Origin: Actinernus sp. WN-2022
Taxonomy: Eukaryota; Cnidaria; Anthozoa; Actiniaria; Actinernidae
DNA: 64,000 bases
NCBI GenBank assembly: GCA_030867875.1
Contig: JAOWCC010000237.1
Coordinates: 7,809,713-7,873,712 of the forward strand
Direction: 5' to 3'
A model generated the notes under the pieces. It had not been told where the DNA came from and ran no database searches. It worked only from the letters and a program-made list of their open reading frames with translations. Below are positions 22,148 through 33,039 of the stretch, piece after piece (position 1 is the stretch's first letter; the number at the start of each line of letters is the position of its first letter). The position numbers and the translations under genes were made by a program.

Positions 22148-23290
22148 AATATTCGCAAGAAAGGACGCTTTCCGTAACCTCGGAGATACAGAGCTTTGAT
22201 GTATACAGTACCCAGACAGCGACTCTAACTTTGGTAGACGGAAATGACTTTATGGTCAGACTATGTCTTTTGCCTGAATAAAAAAAATGCGCACTTTGAA
22301 AGTCATAGCTTTGACGCGCAAAAAGATTTTGGATTGAGCGGTGGATCAGAATTTCTTAAAAAAAGCCGACTTTTACGATACTGTTTGATCAAGAATACTA
22401 ATTTTCACTTTAAACAGTCAAATTCATCTCTAGAAAATTTTAAAGATACTATTCAGCATATGTTAAAGGCATGACAAATACGATAAAAATACTTTGAAAC
22501 TCATACCTCTGACGCGCTAAGACATTTTGAGTTGAGCGGTAAAGATACTTATGTAAACAATGCCGAATTTTGTAAAAAATGGTCTTGAAAGTTTTTTTTG
22601 TCTATATAGTTTGAATATTTAAAAAAAAATCTAGGAATTACACATATGATACGAAATAAGCTATCTATACGAAATCGAAATCATAACGGAGTGAACTGTG
22701 AAAGTTTTAGTATTCTAAGGTACGTACTTTTGGAGTTGTTCCCGATCAAAACTTTCAATCCGTCAATCGATATGTGCTAAAAGCAGTACTTGAGTGCTAA
22801 ATGATAACATCATAAATCAAACTCCAAAAACATTAAGAAATGGTGCTATGGTATTAAATAAGACATTGAAATAAACTATAGAGAAATACACATTTCTTTC
22901 TTAAGTTTTAAATGGAATGACTGTATACTTCTATGGATATAACCTATCATAACTAAAAATCTGAACAGGTCTGTACTTACCGTTTCCGAAGAACGTAGCA
23001 GAGTAATGTGGTGAATCTGATAAAAGAAGATTTGTGAATTAGGATTGAAGTTAGATGTTCAGGAATAGTAAAAGAAAAGAGTCATTGCTGATACCACTTT
23101 GTTAAATAAGAATTACTTACCGTTTCTGATCTAACTCGAATAGAAATGAAGAATCCTAAGTAGTTTGAAGATCTGTTGAAGAAATGATAGAACAGTTAAT
23201 ACAAGCTAAAACAATGTTATTTTTGTTTAAACTACTTGGATATCAATTAAGGAAACACTTAAATATTTACCTAATTGATAAATAACAGAA
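22148..23290. repeat. Dispersed satellite, left block
   Basis: From about 22244 to 22800 the sequence matches 26440-27043, including GACGCGCAAAAAGATTTTGG, GTCAAATTCATCTCTAG and ATACGAAATAAGCTATC. Between 22900 and 23290 are several TACTTACCGTTTC words, which look like repeated minus-strand splice donors, but no coding frame could be joined. No gene is called. Confidence 0.7.
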
Positions 23291-23516
23291 CGATGCGCTT
23301 CTTAAGCGAAGGATTAGAGAAGATTCTTTTCAGGTACCAAACCTGGTGTCACACGCTTTGACAGAACTGTGAAAGTGTGCTAATGACACGCATGACAAGC
23401 TTTTTCACGCATGACAAGCTTTTACACGAGGCATAGATGATGTCAGAATAACTAACTGTAGTGATCATGGACTCCCTGTGTTGAATAGCTCTTATGCGGA
23501 TTAGTTTCTGCGGCCC
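23291..23516. other. Short spacer before the THAP/SAP element
   Basis: About 225 bases without a supported gene. There is a near-duplicated CACGCATGACAAGCTTTT at about 23388-23420. Confidence 0.4.
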
Positions 23517-24242
23517 AGCGGACTCTCGATGAGTTTACATCAAAGCGAGGCTATCGGGTCAAGCTCGCTCAAAAGTTACAAGAACAGTATAGGACGAACA
23601 CAGACATTACCGGATATTTCAAAATATATTGAGTATTCTGTGTCACTTTGCGTAAAAGTAGCGAAAAGAAGCTATGGTTAAGCACTGTATAGCCTTTGGC
23701 TGTACGAATCGTAGTACAAAAGCAGAATGTAGCGGTCTGTTGTGGTATTCGTACTTTCCTTAGTAACAGTTTGTTTAGATGACAGATGCTGCCACTTGTC
23801 TAGAAAATTATCTTCCCATTCATTCTTGATATAGCTGATAACCCTGTGAATAGAGAACAGCAGTTAACACAGACATTCTGGGTTCAAAATAAGCCAAGAT
23901 AGTGAATGTCAAGAAGTAATAAACATTCAGATGGAATTTGTAATCTTACAAAATATACCTTTGTGCTAGCTCGGCTTTCGTGGCATCAGACCCAGCACTT
24001 CCATCTTTAGCTGTCCCTTTTCGATAAGAAAGCCATTGTCTCAACCTCCCTTTGGTTATACCACGAGGGCAATTACCACTCAGTATCTGAACCTTATCTT
24101 CGGCGGAGAAAAATGCGGATTCGGGAGTTTTTTGGGCACTAATTTCGCAGCTCATTATTTTTTCCGGTACTTCTCTTGTAAAAGTTCAAGCAAGCTGACC
24201 CGATAGCCTCGCTTTGACGTACGCTCATCGACAAACCGCTAG
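23517..24242. mobile_element. Element with about 62-bp inverted ends, THAP and SAP-like starts
   Basis: The left arm (23517-23578) and right arm (24179-24242) are imperfect inverse copies sharing TCAAAGCGAGGCTATCGGGT. Just inside the left arm a plus-strand ATG at 23674 opens MVKHCIAFGCTNRST, the start of a THAP finger, which soon runs to a stop. On the minus strand are two exons of another protein (see 23757-24155). The element is about 726 bp and carries no transposase core, so it looks like a non-autonomous remnant. Confidence 0.6.
23757..24155 (-). pseudogene. SAP-like N-terminal exons of a SWIM/YqaJ-type protein
   Basis: Exon 1 (23959-24155) starts MSCEISAQKTPESAFFS and contains ITKGRLRQWLSYRKG and TKAELAQR, a helix-turn-helix pattern like the SAP-type leader of invertebrate SWIM/YqaJ family proteins. 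It splices in phase 2 (GTATAT donor) to a second exon (about 23757-23843) that continues VISYIKNEWEDNFLDKW. No SWIM finger or nuclease part follows, so only the 5' end of the gene is present. The whole piece lies between the inverted arms of the surrounding element. The family is recognised by pattern only. Confidence 0.45.
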
Positions 24243-24299
24243 CCACTTGAATCGCGGACCATAATCGTAATAAGAATTATTGAAAACTCTCAGAATTAT

Positions 24300-25612
24300 C
24301 TCTATCACTAACAAATATAGTATTCTGCATGTAAAACGCATGAGAAATACGATAAAAATACTTTGAAAGTGATAGCTTTGACGCGCAAAAAGATTTTCGA
24401 TTGAACGGTGAACATACTTATGTAAACAATAGCGACATTTACGACATTATTTGCTGAAGAACATATATTTTCAGTTAAAACATTCAGATTAATGTCTACA
24501 AATTGTAAAATATAGTATTCTGCATGTAAAACGCATGAGAAATATGATAAAAATACTTGGAAAGTGATACCTATGACGCGCAAACAGATTTTGGATTGAG
24601 CGGTGCATGAGAATTTCTTAAAAAAAGCCGACTTTTTTTACGATTCTGTTTGATCAAGAATACTGATTTTTACTTAAAACAGTCAAATTCATTTCTAGAA
24701 AATTTTAAAGATACTATTCAGCATGTTAAAGGCATGAGAACTATGATAAAAGTACTTTGAGAGTGATATCTATGACGCGCAAAATGATTTTCGATTGAGC
24801 GGTGAACATACTTAAGTAAACAATAGCCACATTTCCAACAGTACTTACCGAAGAACATATATTTTCAGTTAAAACATTCAGATTAATGTCTACAAATTTT
24901 AAAATATAGTATTCTGCATGTAAAACGCATGACAAATACGATAAAAATACTTGGAAAGTGATATCTATGACGCGCAAACAGATTTTGGATTGAGCGGTGG
25001 ATGAGAATTTCTTTAAAAAAGCCGACTTTTACGATACTGTTTGATCAAGAATACTGATTTTCACTTAAAACAGTCAAATTCATTTCTAGAAAATTTTAAA
25101 GATACTATTCAGCATGTTAAAGGCATGAGAACTATGATAAAAGTACTTTGAAAGTGATATCTATGACGCGCAAAGTGATTTTCGATTGAGCGGTGAATAT
25201 ACTTAAGTAAACAATAGCGACATTTACGAAGAACATATATTTTCAGTTAAAACATTCAGATTAATGTCTACAAATTTTAAAATATAGTATTCTGCATGTA
25301 AAACGCATGAGAACTATGATAAAAGTACTTGGAAAGTGATATCTATGACGCGCAAAGTGATTTTCGATTGAGCGGTGAACATACTTAAGTAAACAATAGC
25401 GACATTTACGACAGTACTTACCGAAGAACATATATTTTCAGTTAAAACATTCAGATTAATGTCTACAAATTTTAAAATATAGTATTCTGCATGTAAAACG
25501 CATGAGAAATACGATAAAAATACTTGGAAAGTGATATCTATGACGCGCAAACAGATTTTGGATTGAGCGGTGGATGAGAATTTCTTTAAAAAAGCCGACT
25601 TTTAAGGCCTGT
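24300..25612. repeat. Satellite core block
   Basis: At least six alternating units of about 190-290 bp are seen. Type 1 contains GATTTTCGATTGAGCGGTGA, AACATATATTTTCAGTT and TAATGTCTACAAATT. Type 2 contains TTGGATTGAGCGGTG, AAAAAAGCCGAC, TCAAATTCATTTCTAG and TACTATTCAGCATG. Minus-strand frames of up to 91 codons stay open across units but repeat with the unit, so I do not call them genes. Confidence 0.8.
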
Positions 25613-26429
25613 TCAAACGGATGCAACATCCTCCAACATGTTGGATCCAACATTGTTGCACGATGTTGCACGATGTTGGACGGGGGTGTTCAAACGGATC
25701 CAACATCAATCCAACATGTTGGATAGTACTGTGATATCGCAAAGGATTCCGGTGCTGTTTACGTTCGCCTCCGTCTTCGCGATTTCTCAGCCGATTTGAG
25801 CTCGTAAGCATGTTACTTTGGCTTTTATGTCTGAGATAGTTATATCTAATTTTTCTTCCATCTCTTCGTAGGCCCTTTCTCTCTTGTTCCTGATGTGATA
25901 CGTCCCAAAGGCAAACTCTCACTTCTAACAGATCTAGCAGTTCGTCAACTTCGGCGTCTGACCACTGTCTCGTCTTGCACTTTCTTTCCGTGTGTTTACA
26001 GCCTTCCTTTTAACATTTTTAGGAGTTTTGCTCCTGTTTTCCTGCTCAAAATCTTTTGAAAGTACTTCACTCTCCGCCATCATGGTGGAAATTGAAATGA
26101 TCGCCTAATAGTCTGTTAGTAAACAAAATCAAATATCCATGGATACAGCGCGAATTACGAATGAAGTGCGCGTGCGCGAGTCCAACATTGTTGGGAAAGC
26201 CGTTCAAACGGATCCAACATGTTGGGACATGCTTCATCGATGACGACAACAAAAGAAATGTTGGACGATGTTGGATGAAAAGTTAGACTAGTTTCAAACT
26301 TCATGCAACATTGTCCAACATCATCCAACATCGTCCAACATCGTCCATCGTTCAAACGGACCCAACATGTTGCATCCAACAATGTTGCATGATGTTGTGC
26401 CAACATGTTGCATCCGTTTGAACGGGCAC
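25613..26429. mobile_element. Inverted-repeat element carrying a MADF relic
   Basis: It interrupts the satellite: uninterrupted units read AAAGCCGACTTTTACGATAC, but here GACTTTTA is followed by GGCCTGTTCAAACGGATGC. The right end carries the inverse, GCATCCGTTTGAACGGGCAC, before the satellite resumes at about 26440. Both sub-ends are dense in CCAACATGTTGG and CATGTTGGATCC palindromes. PIF/Harbinger elements often carry a Myb/MADF-type second gene like the one inside, but no DDE transposase is present. Confidence 0.7.
25740..26080 (-). pseudogene. MADF/Myb-like gene relic
   Basis: From ATG at 26078-26080 the frame gives a Lys-rich leader (MAESEVLSKDFEQENRSK). After one frame change it gives QWSDAEVDELLDLLE and VCLWDV, and after a second change NKRERAYEEMEEKLDI followed by TGA. 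The Trp, Leu and acidic pattern is that of a MADF/Myb-like DNA-binding domain. Two frameshifts and an in-frame TGA (after RAQIG) show that it is dead. Confidence 0.6.
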
Positions 26430-27043
26430 TGTCAGTTTTATCAAGAATACTGATTTTCACTTAAAACAGTCAAATTCATCTCTAGAAAATTTTAAAGATA
26501 CTATTCAGCATGTTAAAGGTATGAGAAATACGATAAAAATACTTTGAAACTCATACCTCTGACGCGCTAAGACATTTTGAGTTGAGCGGTAAAGATACTT
26601 ATGTAAACAATGCCGAATTTTGTAAAAAATAGTCTTGAAAGTTTTTTTTTTTGTCCGATATAGTTTGAATAATTTACAAAAAAATCTACGAATTACACAT
26701 ATGATACGAAATAAGCTATCTATACGAAATCGAAATCATAAGGAGTCAACTGTGAAAGATTTAGTATTGTAAAACACATACTTTTGCAGTTATCCCCGAT
26801 GACAACTTTGAAGCTCTCAATCGATTTCTCTTAAATGCGCTACTTATAGTGCACATATATAACATCACAAATTGAACTATAAAAAATTGAAAAATTGGTA
26901 CTATGATATTACACAAGGTATCTTCATAAATTAGAGATCATAACGGAGTGAACTGTGAAAGTTTTAGTATTCTAAGGTACATACTTTTGGAGTTGTTCCC
27001 GATCAAAACTTTCAATCCGTCAATCGATATGTGCTAAAAGCAG
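26430..27043. repeat. Dispersed satellite, right block
   Basis: It continues the satellite after the inserted element and matches 22390-22800, with an additional diverged unit (about 26700-26940). The match breaks at 27043 after GCTAAAAGCAGTA, where a Harbinger-like end starts; the left block continues with CTTGAGTGC at that point. Confidence 0.75.
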
Positions 27044-27262
27044 TAAGGCTGGTTCTCATATGATCGCTGACGATCGCTGACGATCGCCGGATCATCCAAA
27101 ATTTGACCAGCGATCGTCGGCGATCATATGTGAACACTTCTAGCGATCCAGCGATCGCGATCGCTGACGATCGCTGGAGTAGAGCAAGGTTCTACTCCAG
27201 CGATCGTTGGCGATCGTCAGCGATTATATGAGAACACTTCTCGGCGATCGAGCGATCCTGTG
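27044..27262. mobile_element. PIF/Harbinger-like left terminus
   Basis: The sequence begins GGCTGGTTCTCATATGATCG after TAA, and holds many GCGATCG/CGATCGC words plus an inner palindrome (CTGGAGTAGA ... TCTACTCCAG at 27175-27199). The last part, GATTATATGAGAACACTTCT, is the inverse of the start. A TAA flank and a GGC start fit the 3-bp TWA target of Harbinger elements. A matching right terminus was not found downstream, so the element may be truncated or this may be a MITE adjacent to the gene. Confidence 0.5.
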
Positions 27263-27333
27263 GCATCCCACAATGCAATGTTTCCTAGATCCAAACTTCA
27301 ACGCCATATTCACTTCTTCACCCAGCTTCGAAC

Positions 27334-28291
27334 ATGGCGGGCTGCAGTACGGAGGAATTTATGGAAGAGCTGCGAAAATACGAATGTCTTTACAACATAC
27401 AGCAGAGAGTATAAAGACAAATATAAGAAGTTGAATGCGTGGACCAAAATAAGTGAAAAATTCAACATTACACCGGCTGCTGTGGAGGCAAAATTCAAAA
27501 ATATCAGGACTTCGTATGGAAGATACCTAAAACGGCGAAAGAATATTCCGTCGGGTTCAGGAAGAGATTCTGTTCCAATGCCAGTCGAGTTTACAAATCT
27601 AGACTGGCTTGCTGTGCATATTGAGCACAGATCGACAGTTTCAAATATGGGAAATGAGGAACTTGACATCACGTCTCCGTCCAGTTCATCCTCGTCAATG
27701 CCGAGCAGCTTGTCTGGTGATGAAGAAGATGCAAACTCTATCTGTAGTGATGCAGCTGCAGTTGCAGCTATTAAACATGCAGAACAGATTACTTTAACAA
27801 ATGAAGAAAGGGAAAATGACGAATATGATGTCATAGTTCCTCCAACTACTACGAAAAGTAAAGACAAGAGACCAGCTAAATCTACAAAGAAAGGTGCAAG
27901 ATCATGGAGTTCTTTGAACAAACAACTCTCAGCTGAAGATGTCGATCGTGCCCTTATACAGACGGCAAACTCTTTAGCAGAACACGTGAAACAGTCTAAT
28001 GGGAAGAGAAAGCTAGAAGATGCAGATGACGAGGAAAGCTTGTTTTGTAGAAGTTTGGCACCACGGCTGAAAAGACTTCCACAACAAAGCAGGGCAATGC
28101 TGAGACTTCAGATAGAACAGTTGTTCTACCAAGCTGAATTTCCATCCAGCCACATGCACAGTCAACATATGAACAGCTATGTCGCCTCTCTTGAACAGAT
28201 GAACTCTTCGAACAGTTTCCAGCCTATTACAGGAAGCCAAAGCACTGTTATGAATGACAGCTCTCAAGGTTACTCATATGTTTCCTTGTAA
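27334..28291 (+). pseudogene. MADF-BESS domain gene, frameshifted near start
   Basis: ATG at 27334 opens MAGCSTEEFMEELRKYECLY, the start of a MADF domain. This frame stops at 27411 (TAA). One frame over, open from 27260 to 28291, the domain continues YSREYKDKYKKLNAWTKISE and KFKNIRTSYGRYLKRRK, so a small indel at about 27393-27400 splits it. The rest is a Ser/Glu-rich linker and a C-terminal FCRSLAPRLKRLPQQSRAML block that fits a BESS motif, then a Gln/Ser-rich tail. MADF-BESS proteins bind DNA; in PIF/Harbinger elements such a protein assists the transposase. Its position just inside a Harbinger-like terminus supports that origin. Apart from the one break the ORF is well preserved. If translation began upstream at 27260 the protein would lack the first MADF helix. 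Confidence 0.7.
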
Positions 28292-28903
28292 CTGCCACAA
28301 GAATAGACTGGTTGCATAGACTTACTACAGTATACATTGATTCTATATTAACATTAATGTTACGAGTTCTGATTCAAGAAAGTTACGGACATTGTTTGGC
28401 TCAATTTTTCCCTTTAGAACTCTAGCAGTTCTTGTTATTTATGTGGTTAGAAAATTATATTTATTTTTGATATAAAGGGTGTTTCATATTTATAAAGTGT
28501 ATGTACCATTTTGGGGGGAAATCAATGCAGAGATATCCTATTTATCTTTATTTTTTTTAAAGCTCATAAAAGTAATATTGTTATTCCCGCCGATTTTGCA
28601 AAAAATATATTTGTATTCACTTAAAAAGTTATGAATCCAGCTGGACTTTGTCAAAGGAGGGTTCACTCGTGAGTCTTTACAGGACAGACATAAGACATAC
28701 TTTAGGTGGTGTTGCAGTATGCAACCTTTTCTGCAACTTGTTTCGCAGCAAAATTGTGATTCATGGAATTTTGTAGAAATCAAATAAAAGGTAGTGCCCC
28801 CATTGAAAAACAAACACCTACTTGTAGGTAACATGGGCCATGTCAAAATATTATTATTTACTTTTCTGTCATTGTCCAAGATCTGTAGTTTAAATCCTAG
28901 TTC
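28292..28903. other. Downstream of MADF gene, no supported gene
   Basis: AT-rich sequence. A minus-strand frame of 126 codons (28538-28918) has no recognisable motif and overlaps the hairpin at 28904, so I leave it out. No Harbinger transposase was seen. Confidence 0.45.
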
Positions 28904-29004
28904 GGCTAAAGTGAACAATATGCACCGGAAAAAAAGTGGTTGGTAAGTGGTCGGCCAACCACTTACCGTCCACTTTTTTTCGGTGCATATTGTTCACTTT
29001 AGCC
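28904..29004. mobile_element. Near-perfect 101-bp hairpin MITE
   Basis: GGCTAAAGTGAACAATATGC on the left pairs with its inverse on the right (GCATATTGTTCACTTTAGCC), and the inner part (AAAAAAAGTGG, GGTAAGTGG) pairs with CCACTTACC and CCACTTTTTTT almost to the centre. It lies directly beside the 3' end of the SAP-SWIM pseudogene. Confidence 0.85.
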
Positions 29005-29006
29005 CC

Positions 29007-30216
29007 CTAGTTCATACAGCTGTAAATGTCATCTAGAGAAAGAGGGCCATTTTTAATTGGAGATATCCCCCATTTTGCTGCCTGGACGTCTTCAATTATT
29101 TCTTCTTCTGGCACTGGGGGTTTCTCTGGAAGGATGTGTGGAATAATGTAACTAAGTCCCATTTTCTTGCCAGTTTTCTGTTCAATTTGCTTAATTTTTT
29201 GAAAAAGTATTCCTAAAGTCTTGGTCCTGCTGTCTTTGGTGTGGGGCCCTGACATCCTTTTCTACATTATTAGATGCTGATGTATCATGTTTTGCTTTCT
29301 TTTTCCCTCAGATGTGCTTTTCAAACTTAATATCTTGAATTGGGGATGGCTCTGTGCGCCTTTTTCGTGGCACACTTCATGCACATGGCTTTGACGTACA
29401 CGGTAGCTCATCGGTATTTTCACTTTGTCTGGTACTGTTAAGCTTGCCACACATATCTTCTACGGCGAACAGAGTTGCAGCTAAATGGTTGCATCGACCA
29501 TCAACTCCTGCTGGACAGGGACAGTATGCCTTGTACACATCAGAGTTCGGTTTGATTATAAGTTTCACTGCATATACAGAGCCACACTTACTGTATGAAG
29601 GCAAAACTTGGCTCTTTAGGTAAAATACATTGTTTTCAGCTCTGCTGTAAACTCCTAAAACTTTGCCAGATTTGTAAAAGTTATATCCTTTTACTATAGG
29701 TTTCTCAACGGAAAGCTGTTTCTTTAGTTCGACGTCTTCGATCAAATACTTCCATATTTGAGAGTATCCAATTTTAGGAAGGCCAAAAATTCCAACTTGA
29801 AAACCATCAACAGGGAACTTTTCATCAGGCAAGGGGCTTACTTCTTCGTCCAGACCGAGTCTGAGTCACTTCTGTGCATTTATACCTCCATCGGGATCGA
29901 TAATATTACTAGCAAGACCGCCATTTATATAATTGTTTACCCTAAGAGAGTAGAAGAAACCATATTAAGGCCATATACTTCTCTAAATGAAGTAAAGTTT
30001 GGCGAGAATGAGACTAGTGAGATCGACTAACCTTTGGATCAAGTCACCACGTTTCCCAGATACTTTTGCCCCTCTACATGTAAGCCATCGCTTTAAAATT
30101 GCTATCGTACAGTGCTCTGGTGGTTTTGGAAGTTCAGCACCTGGAATATCGGTTTCATCGAGCTTTAAATTATGGTATATATCGCTTTCTTTGTTCCTAT
30201 TTTCGTGAGACGCCAT
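29007..30216 (-). pseudogene. SAP plus SWIM zinc-finger gene, two nonsense changes
   Basis: Exon 1 begins at 30214-30216 ([12 protein letters not shown]) and includes a SAP motif ([20 protein letters not shown]); a GTTAGT donor follows in the word LIQR. Exon 2 (from about 29861) reads RLGLDEEVSPLPDEKFPVDG and later CPCPAGVDGRCNHLAATLF, the Cys-x-Cys...Cys-x-His SWIM finger. Then CTSKPCA meets a TGA where relatives have Trp. The same frame continues SVPRKRRTEPSPIQDIKFEK, meets a second TGA where Trp is expected, and then KKKAKH. A further in-frame part (29007-29255) with IKQIEQKTGKKMGLSYIIP ends at 29007. In relatives a YqaJ-type nuclease follows; here it is missing and a hairpin MITE abuts the end. 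The SAP and SWIM assignments rest on visible motifs; the YqaJ link is family knowledge. Confidence 0.75.
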
Positions 30217-30737
30217 CTTGAAATAGCGTCCTCCAAAACAGCCCCATAAGTCAACGCACGCGTAAACTAGACCCAATCCCTCGCGCAACCTCGCAATGGC
30301 TAATGGGCCAAGTGTATATTCTTACAGACAAATTCGGTTAACTCTATAAGTAACCAGCGAAAGCTGCACAGAGGCCGGCCTCTCGTTTTAATACAAAAAA
30401 GGTTTAGTTTACTGGATTGATGCACCATGTGTACTTTAAGAAAAATCCTCTTCTGCGATTTCATCCAGGAAGATAAAGGTATCCTGTAATTACTGGTCAG
30501 GATTTGGTCATTACAGTATAATCACTACATCATGTTGGCTCGTGGCTAAAGTCAATAGAACAAAGAAAGATTCAATTAAAGTAGGTTCAGTTTATTAGTT
30601 TAACCACTCTGAGTTGGAAGGAGAGCCTTTTTTTTATAACCCATGCAATGGAGGTTTTACGCAAAAAGTAGAATTTCACTTAAATTTGAGAAAATGCAGG
30701 TTTTCTTAAAAATTAGTTAAAATCAAAGAACTTACTG
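30217..30737. other. Upstream of SAP-SWIM pseudogene, nothing recognised
   Basis: There is a GC-richer 5' part with CGCACGCG near 30253, compatible with an old promoter, then AT-rich sequence. No gene was supported. Confidence 0.35.
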
Positions 30738-31140
30738 GTTTGTTGCTGTCGTTGCTTGGAAGACTGAAGAGGCGGGAAGTGATAATCATAGCCATCAAAC
30801 TGACTGGGCTGGACCTCACTGAGCTGTCCAAAACTCTCCAAAATTCTCCTAGAATCCAGCTTCAATGGTTCCATCATTTAGCCATGACATGAACAACGCC
30901 CTTACTTGAAGACTGAACACTGTAGGGTTTCTCATGAACCTGTTGCCATTTGAATAATGGCAATGTCACCATTACGAAGGACCATAGCTTCCCACAATTT
31001 AGAATTAAATCTGCACTTGCAGCCACAAAAATGACAATACCTTCACTTAAATGTTGACAGTTTTGTATCGGAAACAGCTGGCTACATCCTTTGAAACATA
31101 CATGATCTGTTCCGCCACTGGAAACATGCATTTGTTTCAA
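30738..31140 (-). other. Unassigned exon-like coding stretches
   Basis: Two pieces look coding on the minus strand, in different frames. One (about 30950-31030) reads CGCKCRFNSKLWEAMVLRNG. The other (about 30741-30880) begins MMEPLKLDSRRILESFGQL and contains GYDYHFPPLQSSKQRQQQ, ending at a possible GTAAGT donor at 30738. They are probably fragments of one old gene with frameshifts. I do not recognise the family. Confidence 0.3.
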
Positions 31141-31360
31141 TCTTAAAGACGAATTGTCTAAGCCATGTTTTACTTCAAGATGCTTAAGAAGTTGGTTGAA
31201 GCAGGCTCTTCAGTTAACAGGGAGGCTCCGACCCTTGGCGTCACCATATATTACTTGGCTTCCTCTGCAGTCAATGGCGAAATAGACCCAGTGGTTACCA
31301 TTGGTGATATACATTGATTGAGTATAATGACTAACATTCACCGCAAAGTGCAGGAATCTG

Positions 31361-31552
31361 CTACTGGACTTTAGGTTTTCCTAAATGTTTCCCTTCAGCC
31401 TTTTCCGGTCTTTCTTGCTTTACTTCGAAGCCAACATGGCGCATACCATGCAGCCGAACCATTGCCTGGATCCCTTCTCTTTCGAATTTTCCTAAGCCCG
31501 TTATTTGTACGGCAAAATGCGGACACGGAAAATCGTCATCTACGTTAACCAC
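31361..31552 (-). other. Unassigned 63-codon frame
   Basis: A minus-strand open frame reads VNVDDDFPCPHFAVQITGLG and continues with a Lys/Glu-rich end. It may be part of the same relic as 30738-31140. No start, splice site or family could be established. Confidence 0.25.
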
Positions 31553-32356
31553 ACAGCCCTTTCAAGCTTCTTGCTCTCGTTCAAAAAGCATAGAAAGCAA
31601 ATTCAGACAGATGCTTTCATTCGGACTATCAGTCAGCGTGGGTACCTTTGTCAGGTCAGTACTGCCCATTTGAGGTATTTAAAGTACTACAGGACGACGG
31701 AACGTGTATCTTGAAGATATAGCTGGAATAAATCTAAAGACACTCCACCTTGCTTAATTTTAGATACCCGGTTTGCACTATGGCTCTTCTTCTGGGAACC
31801 TCCCTGTCTGAACAGACATTTGCAAGAAGTTCATGGGAGCGTTACACTACCACTTGACTCGTACTAGTCAGGTTCGGATTAGCACTACGTTCCTTTCTCG
31901 CCTTATCACCTAGTCAAACAAATCAATCGTATTATGTTCAGGCCTTCGTTACTCTTCACTTTAAAGTGGACTCCGGTTAAATCCCCCGTAAGATTAATCC
32001 AAACAGGCATTTTACCATGAAAAAATACTCTGCACATATTGAAACCGGACTCTTGGTCACTCAAGACAGAACTGCAAAATTATCGCACTGCTATGAACAA
32101 CGGAATAGTGGTGTAACCTCCTCCACAGGTTTCCCGGTTGAGTTTCCGGATTATTGGCTGCACAAACAACATACCTCAAATTAGAAGTAATACTTGCGTT
32201 AGCCTTTGAAAGTAGTGAGTTTCCGTTCATGTGTTTTTAGGATAACTAGAATAGAGTATCATCATCTACACATGACGTGCTTAACGCTTGGAGTCTGCCT
32301 TTTGGTTGAGAGTCGAGTCGCAATTTTATAATGTCCTAACGAGATACACTGTATTA
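31553..32356. other. No supported gene
   Basis: About 800 bases of mixed composition without recognisable coding sequence, terminal repeats or tandem repeats. Confidence 0.4.
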
Positions 32357-32699
32357 GGGACACGGCGACGGCAGTGACGACGGGACTTAGAAAAGTGTTT
32401 TCTCCCGAAATTTGGTGTTTACTATTTCCCTTGTTCGCCTTGAATTGTTTTTCACAACCAGATTTTCGAAAAATATAATGACTATAGAGTTCCGTTCAAG
32501 CCGAACGAAAAATGATTTGATTTATTTTCTAACGTTCGCGTTGTCTTTAAAACGTACAATTTGGGGTTTTCACGTTGTTTTTTTGCAGAGAATATAGGCG
32601 ACTCTGTGGATTTTCACGTTCAGTTATTATATTTTGTAATTAAGGCTATTGTTTTATGCCGTCATCCTAAACGTTGCCGTCGTGGTTGCCAAAGGTCCC
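32357..32699. mobile_element. MITE with GGGAC and GACGGCA-rich ends
   Basis: The left end GGGACACGGCGACGGCA is roughly inverted at the right (ACGTTGCCGTCGTGG ... GGTCCC). The interior is AT-rich with short frames only. The arms are imperfect, so this is an old copy. Confidence 0.5.
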
Positions 32700-33039
32700 A
32701 ATTGTTTTAAGAAACAGCAATATCGTATTAACAAATACCAAAAAACTCCAAAACTCGGATTCAAACGTACTAACCATCATTTTATTGTACAAAGACTGGC
32801 CTTCCATTACAAGGTGCCAACAAGCATGTTTACACAATCGCTATGGCAACCAAGGTGTCAAGTTTCTTATAATTACATTGTGAACAACACTAATCTTCCG
32901 GATGCTCTGCTGTTCTGAATGTTTGAGTTTTATACTTTAAAAAACATGTCATTACATACCTTATTTATCAGAAATAAGCATATCTACTAATAATGAAACT
33001 TGAAATGAAATGCTGAGTAGATATCTTTAATCTTTATCT

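Noticed and set aside
24308..25550. Minus-strand 78-91 codon frames (MRVIDITFQVFLS type)
   Set aside because: They repeat with the satellite unit, have no recognisable domain and vary by indels between units.
27310..27921. Minus-strand 203-codon frame
   Set aside because: It is antisense to the MADF-BESS gene, which has recognisable domains on the plus strand.
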